From NCBI RefSeq assembly GCF_025264685.1, contig NZ_CP073721.1, forward strand, positions 1,045,001 through 1,109,000: a stretch of 64,000 nt of DNA, given 5' to 3'. A program made the translations under genes and the position numbers. A model generated the notes under the pieces. That model saw nothing but the letters and a program-made list of their open reading frames with translations. It ran no database searches and had not been told where the DNA came from. Positions 41,434-49,842 of this stretch are shown here, in pieces. Every line of letters begins with the position of its first letter. Position 1 is the first letter of the stretch. Origin of the DNA: Dactylosporangium roseum. Its GTDB lineage: Bacteria > Actinomycetota > Actinomycetes > Mycobacteriales > Micromonosporaceae.

Positions 41434-41649
41434 ATGGCCGACGAGATCCGCGCCGAGATGGTGGCAAACGTCTGGAAGATCACGACCGAGGTCGGTGCCG
41501 AGGTCAGTGAGGGCGACACCCTGGTGATCCTCGAATCGATGAAGATGGAGATCCCCGTCGTCGCCGAGTCTGACGGCACGATCAGCCGGATCGCCGTCGA
41601 TGAGGGCGACGTGGTCCAGGAGGGCGACCTGATCGCCGTGATCGGGTGA
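41434..41649 (+). CDS. biotin/lipoyl-attachment domain protein
   Basis: A free 71-residue biotinyl domain. The biotinylated lysine is Lys37 in ESMKMEIP, the typical biotin motif; the hairpin partner is DEGDVVQEGDLIAVIG. Mycobacteria carry the same stand-alone protein (TB7.3) near sigH-rshA. No carboxylase domain is fused, so partner enzymes must be elsewhere. ATG 41434 follows GAAGGAGACC. The GTG of the next gene overlaps its stop (GTGA). Confidence 0.93.
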   Translation: MADEIRAEMVANVWKITTEVGAEVSEGDTLVILESMKMEIPVVAESDGTISRIAVDEGDVVQEGDLIAVIG

Positions 41650-42158
41650 CGTCACACGAGGTCGTCGTCCGGCCGATCGAGCCGGACGACTTCGCCGAGG
41701 TCTCGCGGCTGACGGTTGCCGCCTATGGCGCCGACGGCCAGCTCGACGAGGACCACGGCTACGGCGCCGTGCTCGCCGACGTGGCGTCGCGCGCCGAGGC
41801 CGCCGATGTCCTGGTCGCGGCGGACGGGGCGGCCGTTCTCGGTGCGGTGACGTTCGTGCTGCCCGGCACGAAGTATGCGGAGGTGTCCGGCGACGGCGAG
41901 GCGGAGTTTCGCATGCTCGCCGTCGATCCCGCGGCCCAGCGGCGAGGAGTGGCCCGGCGGCTCGTGCAGGCTTGCGTCGACCGTGCGCGGGCCCTGGGGT
42001 GCACGTCGCTGACCATCTGTGTGCACGACGGCAACACGGCCGCGTTCGCGCTCTACGACCGGTTCGGCTTCACGCGCGACCCGAGTCTGGACTGGTCACC
42101 CGCGCCCGGCGTCGACCTGCTCGGAATGCGCCTCTCGCTCCAGGTGCTCGCGCAGTAG
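41646..42158 (+). CDS. GNAT family N-acetyltransferase
   Basis: A 170-residue GCN5-type acetyltransferase. Motif A with the acetyl-CoA loop is RMLAVDPAAQRRGVARRLVQACVDRA (Q/RxxGxA present); motif B is SLTICVHDGNTAAFALYDRFGF. The start GTG 41646 overlaps the biotinyl protein's stop by four bases, so translation is coupled. Substrate unknown. The last 63 bases overlap the convergent TetR gene on the opposite strand, a fairly long antisense overlap. Confidence 0.9.
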   Translation: MTSHEVVVRPIEPDDFAEVSRLTVAAYGADGQLDEDHGYGAVLADVASRAEAADVLVAADGAAVLGAVTFVLPGTKYAEVSGDGEAEFRMLAVDPAAQRRGVARRLVQACVDRARALGCTSLTICVHDGNTAAFALYDRFGFTRDPSLDWSPAPGVDLLGMRLSLQVLAQ

Positions 42159-42821
42159 CGTCGCGATCAGGCCGGGCTCCATCAGCTCGGCGGCGACCTG
42201 TGCGGCGCCGCTCATCAGGTCGAGCGCGACCTCCAGGGCGGCCTCCCGCCGCTGCTCCGGCGTGGCGCCGCGGTCGCGCAGGATGAGCCCGCTGGCGTGG
42301 ATCGAGAAGATCGCCATCGCTCGGCGTAGCTGCTGCGTGAGCGGCTCGGCCGGGTCGATGAGCAGGTCGAAGACCCGCTCCATCTGGGCGCGCATCTGCT
42401 TGCCGGCGGGCATCGTGTTGATCAGCGTCTGGTTGCGCTCGAAGAACCTGATGACCTTCTCGTTGGACATCAGGTCGTGCACCGTCGCATACCGCCGCAC
42501 GAACTCCAGGCGCATCCGCTCGTCCCGCGGCTGCGCCTGCGCCCACTCCAGGAGCTGGTCGATCGCCGCCATGCGCTGGTCGATCAGGCTGCGGACGATG
42601 TCGTCCTTCGTCGGGAAGTGGTAATAGAGGGCCGCCTTGGTCACGCCGAGCCTCTCGGCGATCTCCCGCAGCGACGTCTTGTCGTAGCCCTCCTCGATGA
42701 ACAGGTCCAGTGCCACGTCCTGGATGTGGGCCCGCACGGCGGCCCCGTCGTCGAGGTCTCCGACGCGGATCCGGTTGCGGCCTCGCACCACGCGTGCGGC
42801 AGCGGCCTGCTGTTCGTCCAT
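42096..42821 (-). CDS. TetR family repressor of the adjacent exporter
   Basis: A 241-residue TetR regulator. The DNA-binding helices are IQDVALDLFIEEGYDKTSLREIAERLGVTKAALYYHFPTKDDIVRSLI at residues ~33-80; an unusual ~30-residue basic tail (VVRGRNRIRVGDLDD) precedes them. The ligand domain is helical, with LRRAMAIFSIHASGLILRD. It is divergent from a DHA2 exporter, 92 bases apart, and an exact palindrome lies between, so it most likely represses both. The C-terminal coding end runs 63 bases into the GNAT gene in antisense. Confidence 0.93.
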   Translation of the reverse strand: MDEQQAAAARVVRGRNRIRVGDLDDGAAVRAHIQDVALDLFIEEGYDKTSLREIAERLGVTKAALYYHFPTKDDIVRSLIDQRMAAIDQLLEWAQAQPRDERMRLEFVRRYATVHDLMSNEKVIRFFERNQTLINTMPAGKQMRAQMERVFDLLIDPAEPLTQQLRRAMAIFSIHASGLILRDRGATPEQRREAALEVALDLMSGAAQVAAELMEPGLIATLLREHLEREAHSEQVDAGRG

Positions 42822-42866
42822 CGCCTCACATCCTACTTGACGACCGGCTAGGAACCAGCTTACCGT

Positions 42867-42890
42867 CCGGCTAGTAAGTTAACTAGCCGG
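42867..42890. promoter_or_regulatory. operator between TetR and MFS genes
   Basis: CCGGCTAGT (42867-42875) and ACTAGCCGG (42882-42890) are perfect inverted repeats six bases apart. A further half-site, CCGGCTAG, lies at about 42844. This is the expected target of the divergent TetR repressor. Confidence 0.8.
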
Positions 42891-42913
42891 CCGACAAGTA
42901 AGCAGAGGCGAGA

Positions 42914-44449
42914 ATGTCCGAGAAAACCGTCCGGGCGGTCCTGCCCGGCCTGCTCATGGCCATGCTGCTGGCGATGCTCGACAACGTCATCGTCGGCACC
43001 GCGATGCCGCGCATCGTCGGTGATCTGGGCGGCGTCGACCACCTCTCCTGGGTGGTGACCGCCTATGTCCTCGGCACGACCGTCTCGACCCCGATCTGGG
43101 GCAAGCTCGGCGACCTCTACGGCCGCAAGGCGGTCTTCCTGATCTCGATCGGGCTGTTCCTCGTCGGCTCGGCGCTGTGCGGGGTCGCGCAGAACATGCC
43201 GGAGCTGATCGGGTTCCGCGCCTTCCAGGGGCTCGGCGCCGGCGGCCTGATGGTCGGCGCGATGGCCGTCCTCGGCGACCTGGTGCCGCCGCGGGAGCGC
43301 GGCAAGTACCAGGGCCAGTTCGCCGCCGTCATGGCGGTCGCGATGGCCGGTGGGCCGCTCGTCGGCGGCTTCATCACCGACCACGCGAACTGGCGCTGGG
43401 CCTTCTTCGTCAACCTGCCGCTCGGCGGCGCCGCCCTGGTGCTGCTCGCGTTGCGGCTGCACCTGCCCAAGCGGCGCACCGAGCACCGCGTCGACTGGGT
43501 CGGCGCGGCACTGCTGTCCGTCGGCGTGACCGCGCTGGTTCTCGTGACGACCTGGGGCGGCAACCAGTACGCGTGGGGCTCCGTGCGGATCCTCGGCCTC
43601 GTGGCACTGGCCGTCGTCACGCTCGCGGCGTTTCTGATCGTCGAGCGGCGCCACCCGGAGCCGATCGTGCCGCTGGGCATCTTCCGCAACCGCAACTTCG
43701 CGCTGATCTCGATCGTCGGCTTCCTGGTCGGCTTCTCGCTCTTCGGTGCGATCACCTTCCTGCCGCTCTACCAGCAGATCGTCCAGGGCGCCTCGGCGAC
43801 CAACTCCGGCCTGCTCCTGCTGCCGATGATGGGCGGGTTGCTGGTGACCTCGCTGGTGGTCGGTCGCATGATCACCAAGACCGGGCGCTACCGCGTGTTC
43901 CCGATCATCGGTGGCGCGGTGCTGGTCCTGGGGATGGTGCTGCTGGCGCAACTGGACGCCGGCACCTCGAAGGTCGAGTCCGGCATCTTCATGGCGGTGC
44001 TCGGCCTGGGCATGGGCTTCCTCATGCAGACCTCGATGCTCATCGCGCAGAACAGCGTCGAGCTCAAGGACCTCGGGGTGGCCAGCAGCACGGCGACCTT
44101 CGCCCGCTCGATCGGCGGCGCGTTCGGTGTCGCGATCTTCGGCGCGATCTTCAACCACCGGCTGCACGACCTGCTGGGGGAGCGGCTCGGCGCGCGGGCC
44201 GCGGACCAGCTCGCGAGCGGCGGTGGCGGCGCCACCATCGGGCCGAAGACGCTGGGGCAACTGCCGGCGCAGGTCCGCACGGCGGTGGTCGACTCGATCG
44301 CCGGGGCGACGTCCAGCGTGTTCCTGTGGTCGATCGCGGCGACGGCGCTGGTCCCGGTGCTGGCCCTCTTCATCCGCGAGGTGGCCCTGCGCGGGGGCGG
44401 GAGCGACGAGAAGCCCGCCGAGAGCAGTCTGGTTGCGCAGGAAGGCTAG
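42914..44449 (+). CDS. MFS drug exporter, DHA2 (EmrB/QacA) family
   Basis: A 511-residue 14-helix proton-coupled exporter. Motif A is GKLGDLYGRKAVF, motif D1 LDNVIVGTAMPRIVGDLGG in helix 1, and motif C in helix 5 is VAMAGGPLVGGFITD, which marks antiporters. The loop NHRLHDLLGERLGARAADQLASGGGG between late helices is long. Exports cationic or amphiphilic drugs by family, substrate unknown. Controlled by the divergent TetR via the palindrome at 42867. ATG 42914 lies after AGAGGCGAGA. Confidence 0.95.
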   Translation: MSEKTVRAVLPGLLMAMLLAMLDNVIVGTAMPRIVGDLGGVDHLSWVVTAYVLGTTVSTPIWGKLGDLYGRKAVFLISIGLFLVGSALCGVAQNMPELIGFRAFQGLGAGGLMVGAMAVLGDLVPPRERGKYQGQFAAVMAVAMAGGPLVGGFITDHANWRWAFFVNLPLGGAALVLLALRLHLPKRRTEHRVDWVGAALLSVGVTALVLVTTWGGNQYAWGSVRILGLVALAVVTLAAFLIVERRHPEPIVPLGIFRNRNFALISIVGFLVGFSLFGAITFLPLYQQIVQGASATNSGLLLLPMMGGLLVTSLVVGRMITKTGRYRVFPIIGGAVLVLGMVLLAQLDAGTSKVESGIFMAVLGLGMGFLMQTSMLIAQNSVELKDLGVASSTATFARSIGGAFGVAIFGAIFNHRLHDLLGERLGARAADQLASGGGGATIGPKTLGQLPAQVRTAVVDSIAGATSSVFLWSIAATALVPVLALFIREVALRGGGSDEKPAESSLVAQEG

Positions 44450-44506
44450 TTTCGCGCACAGACTGCGCGAAATTGGGCGGAAAACTGGTGTGGGGTGCGC
44501 GAAACT
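44448..44506. promoter_or_regulatory. repeated GCGCGAAA motif upstream of SIS gene
   Basis: AGTTTCGCGCAC (44448-44459) is repeated inverted at 44495-44506, and a third copy, GCGCGAAA, is at 44465-44472. The first pairs with either later copy, so two alternative hairpins are possible; as DNA it is three copies of an operator-like half-site. It begins at the stop codon of the exporter gene. Confidence 0.5.
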
Positions 44507-44555
44507 GCCACAATATGAGCAGGATCGCGCACCACGTCTACTGAAGGAGCACACC

Positions 44556-45608
44556 GTGACCGAGCAGCCCGGTGCCGGGATGAAGGCCGACATCGCCGAG
44601 CAGCCGGAGGTGTTCGCCCGCCTGCTCGACGAGCGGGCCGATCAGATCGCCGCGGCCGGCGCGCGGATCGCCGAGTGGCGGCCGCGCAGTGTCGTCTTCA
44701 CCGCTCGTGGCACGTCCGACCACGCCGCTCTCTACGCGGCTTACCTCACCGAGATCCGCCTCGGCATCCCGGCCGGGCTCGCGTCCCCGTCCGCGATGAC
44801 CGTCTACGGCGCCCGGCCCGACCTGCGTGACACGCTCGTCGTCGGGGTCAGCCAGAGCGGCGGCTCGCCCGACCTGCACGAGGTGCTGCGGGTCGCCAGG
44901 GAACAGGGCGCGCACACACTCGCCGTCACCAACAACCCGTCGTCGGCCCTGGCCGAGGTCGCGGAGCTGCACGTCGACGTGGCCGCCGGCCACGAGATCG
45001 CCGTCGCCGCCACCAAGACCTACACCGCCGAGCTGCTCGCCCTGCTGATGCTGGTCGAGAGCGTGAAGGGCGGCGGCACGCTGCCCGCCGGCAACCTCGC
45101 CGAGCTGCGCCGGCTGCCCGGCCACGCGGAGCGGGTGCTGGCCGACGACACGGCGGTCGACCTCGCCGCCCGCTACCGCTTCGCGGACCGCCTGGTCACC
45201 ACCGGCCGCGGCTACGCCTACCCGACGGCGCGCGAAGCCGCGCTCAAGCTCATGGAGACCTCGTACGTGGCCGGTCTCGCCTTCTCCGGCGCCGACCTCC
45301 TGCACGGCCCCCTCGCCATGGCCCAGCCCGACGTGCCGGTGCTCGCCGTCGTCGGCTCCGGCCCGGCCGGCACCTCCATGCGGGACGTGGTCACCCGCCT
45401 CGGTGAGCGCCGCGCCGACGTGGTGGTCGTCGGCCCGTCCGATGTCGACGGCGCCAAGGCCCGGATCGCCACCCCGGACGTCGACGAGCGGTACGCGCCA
45501 CTGCTCGACATCCTCCCGTTGCAACGGCTGGCGCTGGCCCTCGCGCTGCACCGGGGCGAGAACCCGGACGCGCCGCGGGGCCTCAAGAAGGTGACGGCGA
45601 CACTGTAG
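44556..45608 (+). CDS. SIS-domain protein, GlmS-isomerase/AgaS-like
   Basis: A 350-residue protein with two sugar isomerase (SIS) domains. Domain 1 contains VVFTARGTSDHAALYAAYL and VVGVSQSGGSPDLHEVLRVA (phosphosugar-binding S-Q-S-G-G); domain 2 contains TTGRGYAYPTAREAALKLMETSYV (the E-x-A-L-K-L-x-E motif of glucosamine-6-phosphate isomerase domains). The glutaminase domain of GlmS is absent, so it is more likely a deaminase/isomerase or amino-sugar phosphate binder. AAGGAG lies six bases before GTG 44556, which fixes the start. The 3' end overlaps a convergent lipoprotein gene by 26 bases. Confidence 0.9.
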   Translation: MTEQPGAGMKADIAEQPEVFARLLDERADQIAAAGARIAEWRPRSVVFTARGTSDHAALYAAYLTEIRLGIPAGLASPSAMTVYGARPDLRDTLVVGVSQSGGSPDLHEVLRVAREQGAHTLAVTNNPSSALAEVAELHVDVAAGHEIAVAATKTYTAELLALLMLVESVKGGGTLPAGNLAELRRLPGHAERVLADDTAVDLAARYRFADRLVTTGRGYAYPTAREAALKLMETSYVAGLAFSGADLLHGPLAMAQPDVPVLAVVGSGPAGTSMRDVVTRLGERRADVVVVGPSDVDGAKARIATPDVDERYAPLLDILPLQRLALALALHRGENPDAPRGLKKVTATL

Positions 45609-46041
45609 AGCTCGCGGGTCCGTCGACCGGAAGGACGGCCTCCTTGCCCTCGCGGAGCGGCTTGGTCTCGAACGACCGCGGCGGCCGGTCGGCCACGATG
45701 AGCTGGTAGGTCGGTCGGCTGCCGGACAGGTTGCTCAGCTCGAAGCCGAAGTTGCAGTGGAAGCCGTCCGGCGTCTCCGCCAGCACGCCGCCGTTGAGCG
45801 ACGTGACGGCGATGATCTTGCCGGCGGCGTCGGCCGCCCGGACCGGCGCGCCCGCCACGATGTCCGACGCCGATGCCGGCGCCAGGCACGGCGTGCCGCT
45901 GGCGCCGGTCGCCGCGCCGGCCGCGCTCACGTGTCCGTGCAGCAGGAATCCGTCGGGTTTGCTTCTCTCGTCGTGGCGCCCGGCCCAGCCGCAACCGCCG
46001 AGCGAGAGCGTCAACACCAGGGCAAGTACTGGGCGGCGCAC
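45583..46041 (-). CDS. putative lipoprotein, 152 aa
   Basis: Signal peptide MRRPVLALVLTLSLGGC with lipobox SLGGC and Cys17 as the anchor. The mature ~135 residues have three cysteine-free beta stretches, two cysteines (TPCLAP and FHCNFGF) likely forming a disulfide, and a Ser/Pro tail (GPASSTVSPSPS). Unknown family. Divergent from pdtaS, 23 bases away, and overlapping the SIS gene end by 26 bases. Confidence 0.7.
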   Translation of the reverse strand: MRRPVLALVLTLSLGGCGWAGRHDERSKPDGFLLHGHVSAAGAATGASGTPCLAPASASDIVAGAPVRAADAAGKIIAVTSLNGGVLAETPDGFHCNFGFELSNLSGSRPTYQLIVADRPPRSFETKPLREGKEAVLPVDGPASSTVSPSPS

Positions 46042-46064
46042 GGGTCAACCTTAGTCTTGTCTGC

Positions 46065-47567
46065 GTGTCCACCCTGCGTGACCTCGTCGAGGAGCACACC
46101 GACCTCGAGCCAGAGGACATCGAGCACCTGCACCGCCTCGCCGGCGACTGGCAGATCGTGTCCGATCTGTCCTTCGCCGATCTGCTCATGTGGGTGTTGG
46201 TGGGGGACCGCGGGGACTTCCTGTGTGTCGCGCAGGTCCGCCCGACGACCGCGCCGACCGCCTACCAGGACGACCAGGTCGGACGGATCGCCGGCGGCCC
46301 CGAGGTCGCCCACCTCGCGATCGTGCGGGCGCAGGGGCGGATCTGGCGGGAGGGGGATCCGGTCTGGTACGGCGACATGCCCGCCCGTCACGAGGCGGTC
46401 CCCGTGCGCCGGCATGGCCAGGCGAAGGTCATCGCCGTGGTCGGGCGCGACACCAACCTCAGCACCGCGCGGACCCCGGCCCAGCTCGAGCTCAACTACC
46501 TGACCACCGCCGACGACCTGGCCCAGATGATCGCCGACGGTAGCTGGCCGCCACCGCGCCACCCGGGCGAGACCACGAGCGCGCCCCGGATCGGCGACGG
46601 GCTGGTCCGCCTCGACGCGACCGGCAAGGTGACCTACGCCAGCCCGAACGCGCAGTCGGCGTACCGGCGGCTCGGCCTCGCCGCCCACCTCGTCGGGGAG
46701 AGCCTCACCGAGCTCACCGGCCGGCTCGTCGACGATCCGCTGGAGGGCGCCGACGCGGTCGACCGTGTGCACGCCGCGCTGCGCGGTGAGGCGCCGGCCC
46801 GCAAGGAGCTGGAGGCCCGCGGCGCCACGGTGCTCATGCGTGCGCTGCCGCTCATACCGGCGGGCGTGCCGATCGGGGCGCTCGTGCTGGTCCGGGACAT
46901 CACCGAGGTGCGGCGCCGGGACCGGCAGCTCATGACCAAGGACGCGACGATCCGCGAGATCCACCACCGGGTCAAGAACAACCTCCAGACCGTCGCCGCG
47001 CTGCTCCGTCTGCAGGCCCGCCGGGTGGGTGTGCCGGCCGCCCGGCACGCGTTGGAGGAGTCGGTACGACGTGTGGCCTCCATCGCGCTGGTCCACGAGA
47101 CCCTGTCCATGTCGTCGACGTCCGAGTCCGCCGACGAGGCCGTGGAGTTCGACGACATCGTGGACCGGGTCGGGGCCGCCGCGGTCGAGGTCGGCGCGGC
47201 CGGATTCCAGGTCTCGCTGCGCCGTGAGGGCGACTTCGGGGTGCTCCCGGCCGAGATCGCCACCCCGCTCGTCATGGTGCTCAACGAGCTGTTGCAGAAT
47301 GCCGTCGAGCACGCGTTCGAGCCGGCACCGGTCAAGTCGCCCGAGGTCGTCGTCTCGGTCCACCGCTTCCGCAAGCAACTGCACGTGACCGTCGCCGACA
47401 ACGGGGTGGGCCTGCCCGACGACTTCGACCTGGACTCCAGCGAGCGGCTCGGGCTCCAGATCGTCCGGACGCTCGCCACGGGGGAGCTGCGGGGCACGAT
47501 CGAGCTGCGCGCCCGCGCGGAGGGCGGGACCGAGGCGGTGATGGTGGTTCCGCTGGCGAGACGGTGA
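46065..47567 (+). CDS. pdtaS: sensor histidine kinase PdtaS
   Basis: A 500-residue cytoplasmic histidine kinase with an N-terminal GAF-like domain (~15-150), a PAS domain (~175-280, VRLDATGKVTYASPNAQSAYRRLG) and a HisKA_2/HWE-type core: EIHHRVKNNLQTVAALLRLQARR with the phosphorylated His at 300/301, N-box MVLNELLQNAVEHAFE and G1 VADNGVGLPDDF. No membrane segment. It matches mycobacterial PdtaS, whose partner PdtaR is an ANTAR RNA-binding response regulator; no such gene is adjacent here. GTG 46065 gives MSTLRDLVEEHTDLEPEDIEHL. In mycobacteria pdtaS is also near whiB1. Confidence 0.93.
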   Translation: MSTLRDLVEEHTDLEPEDIEHLHRLAGDWQIVSDLSFADLLMWVLVGDRGDFLCVAQVRPTTAPTAYQDDQVGRIAGGPEVAHLAIVRAQGRIWREGDPVWYGDMPARHEAVPVRRHGQAKVIAVVGRDTNLSTARTPAQLELNYLTTADDLAQMIADGSWPPPRHPGETTSAPRIGDGLVRLDATGKVTYASPNAQSAYRRLGLAAHLVGESLTELTGRLVDDPLEGADAVDRVHAALRGEAPARKELEARGATVLMRALPLIPAGVPIGALVLVRDITEVRRRDRQLMTKDATIREIHHRVKNNLQTVAALLRLQARRVGVPAARHALEESVRRVASIALVHETLSMSSTSESADEAVEFDDIVDRVGAAAVEVGAAGFQVSLRREGDFGVLPAEIATPLVMVLNELLQNAVEHAFEPAPVKSPEVVVSVHRFRKQLHVTVADNGVGLPDDFDLDSSERLGLQIVRTLATGELRGTIELRARAEGGTEAVMVVPLARR

Positions 47568-47737
47568 ACCTACCGCAGTGTGGGACCACGTCCGGCTGGC
47601 CTCGGTTCGGCGGGCGAATCTCATCGACAATTCCTATCGATTGAGTCGTATTTCGGGGACCTGTCGAGGAAGTCGCTGTGAGAGAACCCTCACGCGAGCG
47701 TGGCGTAAGGACCGGTTCTCGTGGAAGACTGCTCCCC

Positions 47738-47821
47738 ATGCACGCTGCTTCTCTGCGGCTCGTCTGCCGCCGACACGTCGACTACGGTCGCGTGCGCAGC
47801 GCCATCTGTCCGGCTTGCTGA
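47738..47821 (+). CDS. cysteine-containing leader peptide of the sulfur operon
   Basis: A 27-codon frame, MHAASLRLVCRRHVDYGRVR followed by SAICPAC, ending TGA at 47821. Actinobacterial sulfur-assimilation genes are often preceded by tiny peptides of this RHVDxxRVxSAxC type, annotated as putative leader peptides. Three Cys codons (two within the last five codons) suit sensing of charged tRNA-Cys by attenuation. A GGAAG run lies 10 bases before the ATG. Followed 24 bases later by a hairpin with a U-run. Confidence 0.75.
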   Translation: MHAASLRLVCRRHVDYGRVRSAICPAC

Positions 47822-47845
47822 ACGCCGCCCGTCGAATTCTTCCCG

Positions 47846-47871
47846 GGCGCGCGACTTCGCGCCGGACTTTT
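47846..47871 (+). terminator. candidate attenuator hairpin before sulfite reductase
   Basis: GGCGCG (47846-47851) pairs with CGCGCC (47858-47863), and a TTTT run follows at 47868-47871. The stem is short but all G:C. It lies between the Cys leader peptide and sulfite reductase, where a regulated terminator is expected. The rest of the 389-base gap (47568-47956) holds the promoter region, which I cannot place. Confidence 0.5.
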
Positions 47872-47956
47872 CCATGACATCGACGTCATCCATCTCGGCT
47901 CTGCCGTGATCGGCCGGCGCTCAGTCGCGTGCTCTCGAACCTGAGAGGACGCCGCC

Positions 47957-49684
47957 ATGACGGTGACCACCGTCCCGGCAGACAAAGCCACCCCAGCTCC
48001 CCGTCCGGCCCGCGGACGCGGTGCGGCCGGTGGGCGCCCTCGTGGTGAGGGGCAGTGGGCCCTCGGCCACCGCGAGCCGCTCAACCCCAACGAGCGCAGC
48101 AAGAAGGACGACAACCCGCTCAACGTCCGGGCCCGGATCGAGAACATCTACGCGCGTGGGGGCTTCGACTCGATCGACCCCGCCGACCTGCGTGGACGGT
48201 TCCGCTGGTACGGGCTCTACACCCAGCGCAAGCCGGGCATCGACGGCGGGCGGACGGCCGTGCTTGAGCCGGAGGAGCTCGAGGACCGGTACTTCATGCT
48301 GCGCATCCGCAGCGACGGCGGCCAGCTCGACCTGGCCCAGCTCCGCACGATCGCGTCGATCGCCCAGCGCTTCGCCCGCGACACCGCCGACATCACGGAC
48401 CGGCAGAACATCCAGTTGCACTGGGTCGAGATCGAGAACGTCCCGCAGATCTGGCGGGAGCTGGAGGCCGTCGGCCTGTCCACCACCGAGGCCTGCGGCG
48501 ACACCCCGCGGGTCATCCTGGGCAGCCCGATCGCCGGCGTCGCCGAGAGCGAGGTGCTCGACCCGACCGAGGCGATCACCGAGATCAACCGGCGGTACAT
48601 CGGCGACCCGGACCTGTCGAACCTGCCGCGGAAGTTCAAGACGTCGATCTCCTGGCTGGCGGACACGCCGTACGAGGCCAACGACGTCTCGTTCGTCGGC
48701 GTGATCCACCCGGAGCACGGCCCCGGCTTCGACCTCTGGGTCGGCGGCGGCCTGTCGACCAACCCGATGCTCGCCCAGCGTGTCGGCGTGTGGGTCCCGC
48801 TGCACGAGGTGGCCGACGTCTGGCTCGGCGTGGCCCAGGTCTTCCGCGACTACGGCTACCGACGCTTGCGCAACCGCGCCCGGCTGAAGTTCCTCGTCGC
48901 CGACTGGGGCGTGGCCAAGTTCCGGGAGGTGCTCGAGACCGAGTACCTCAAGCGGCCGCTCGTCGACGGGCCCTCGCCCGATCTGCCGGAGAAGCCGGTC
49001 GACCACGTCGGCGTCCACAAGCAGTGGGACGGCAAGTTCTTCGTCGGTGCCGCACCCGTCGCGGGTCGCAGCTCCGGCACGCAGCTCGCCAAGGTCGCCG
49101 ATCTGGCCGAGGAGCACGGGTCCGGGCGGGTGCGGCTCACGCCGTACCAGAAGATCCTGGTCCTCGACGTCGCCGAGGAACGCACCGAGTCGCTGGTGCG
49201 GGGGCTGCAGGCGATCGGCCTCGAACCCCGCCCGTCCGGCTGGCGGCGTAACACGATGGCGTGCACCGGCATCGAGTTCTGCAAGCTGGCGATCGTCGAG
49301 ACGAAGGCGCGCGCCGCCGAGGTGGTCGAGCACCTGGAGAAGAAGGTCGCCGAGCTCGACGCGGACATCTCGATCCATCTCAACGGCTGCCCCAACGCCT
49401 GCGCCCGCACGCAGGTCGCGGACATCGGCCTCAAGGGCATGCTCGTCCGCGACGACAGCACCGGCGAGATGGTCGAGGGCTTCCAGATCCACCTGGGCGG
49501 CGGGCTGGGCATGGCCGCCGGGCAGACCGCCGGCTTCGGCCGGAAGCTGCGCGGGCTGAAGACCACGGCCGCCGACCTGCCGGCCTACGTCGAGCGGGTC
49601 GCGCACCACTACCTGGCCGGGCGCGAGCCCGGCGAGTCCTTCGCCCGCTGGGTGATGCGTGCTCCGGAGGAGGAGCTGCGATGA
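47957..49684 (+). CDS. ferredoxin-type sulfite (nitrite) reductase
   Basis: A 575-residue siroheme/[4Fe-4S] reductase that should convert sulfite to sulfide. Cluster ligands are in MACTGIEFC (C-x5-C) and NGCPNACARTQ (C-x3-C). The half-domain repeats, TDRQNIQLHWVEIENVP and RLTPYQKILVLDV, and the siroheme Arg/Lys set are intact; TTEACGDTPR carries the Cys found in SirA/NirA-type enzymes. The N-terminal 40 residues are Pro/Arg-rich and unconserved. Sulfite rather than nitrite is inferred from the operon: a zinc ribbon, cysH and a siroheme chelatase follow with four-base overlaps, and a Cys leader peptide precedes. Confidence 0.95.
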   Translation: MTVTTVPADKATPAPRPARGRGAAGGRPRGEGQWALGHREPLNPNERSKKDDNPLNVRARIENIYARGGFDSIDPADLRGRFRWYGLYTQRKPGIDGGRTAVLEPEELEDRYFMLRIRSDGGQLDLAQLRTIASIAQRFARDTADITDRQNIQLHWVEIENVPQIWRELEAVGLSTTEACGDTPRVILGSPIAGVAESEVLDPTEAITEINRRYIGDPDLSNLPRKFKTSISWLADTPYEANDVSFVGVIHPEHGPGFDLWVGGGLSTNPMLAQRVGVWVPLHEVADVWLGVAQVFRDYGYRRLRNRARLKFLVADWGVAKFREVLETEYLKRPLVDGPSPDLPEKPVDHVGVHKQWDGKFFVGAAPVAGRSSGTQLAKVADLAEEHGSGRVRLTPYQKILVLDVAEERTESLVRGLQAIGLEPRPSGWRRNTMACTGIEFCKLAIVETKARAAEVVEHLEKKVAELDADISIHLNGCPNACARTQVADIGLKGMLVRDDSTGEMVEGFQIHLGGGLGMAAGQTAGFGRKLRGLKTTAADLPAYVERVAHHYLAGREPGESFARWVMRAPEEELR

Positions 49685-49842
49685 GCGAGCGCATGGCACC
49701 CCTCCATTGCCCGTACTGCGGGGACGAGGACCTCAGACCACACGAAGAGACCCACGGCGCATGGGAGTGCCGTAGCTGCGCACGGGTCTTCTCCTTGAAG
49801 TTCCTGGGACTGGCGGCATCAGCGTTGGAGGCGAAGCGATGA
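49681..49842 (+). CDS. small zinc-ribbon protein in sulfite reductase operon
   Basis: A 53-residue protein between sulfite reductase and cysH, overlapping both by four bases (ATGA). Two pairs of Cys, CPYCGDED and CRSCARVF, form a zinc ribbon. Similar tiny genes accompany sulfite reductase in Streptomyces and other actinobacteria. It may help cofactor or protein assembly; its function is unknown. Confidence 0.88.
   Translation: MSERMAPLHCPYCGDEDLRPHEETHGAWECRSCARVFSLKFLGLAASALEAKR

Noticed and set aside
42860..44593. 577-codon minus-strand frame antisense to the MFS exporter
   Set aside because: His/Arg/Asp-rich shadow of transmembrane codons; starts in the operator region.
47578..47909. Larger protein genes between pdtaS and sulfite reductase (for example 47721-47909)
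   Set aside because: They overlap the better-supported 27-codon leader peptide and hairpin in other frames.
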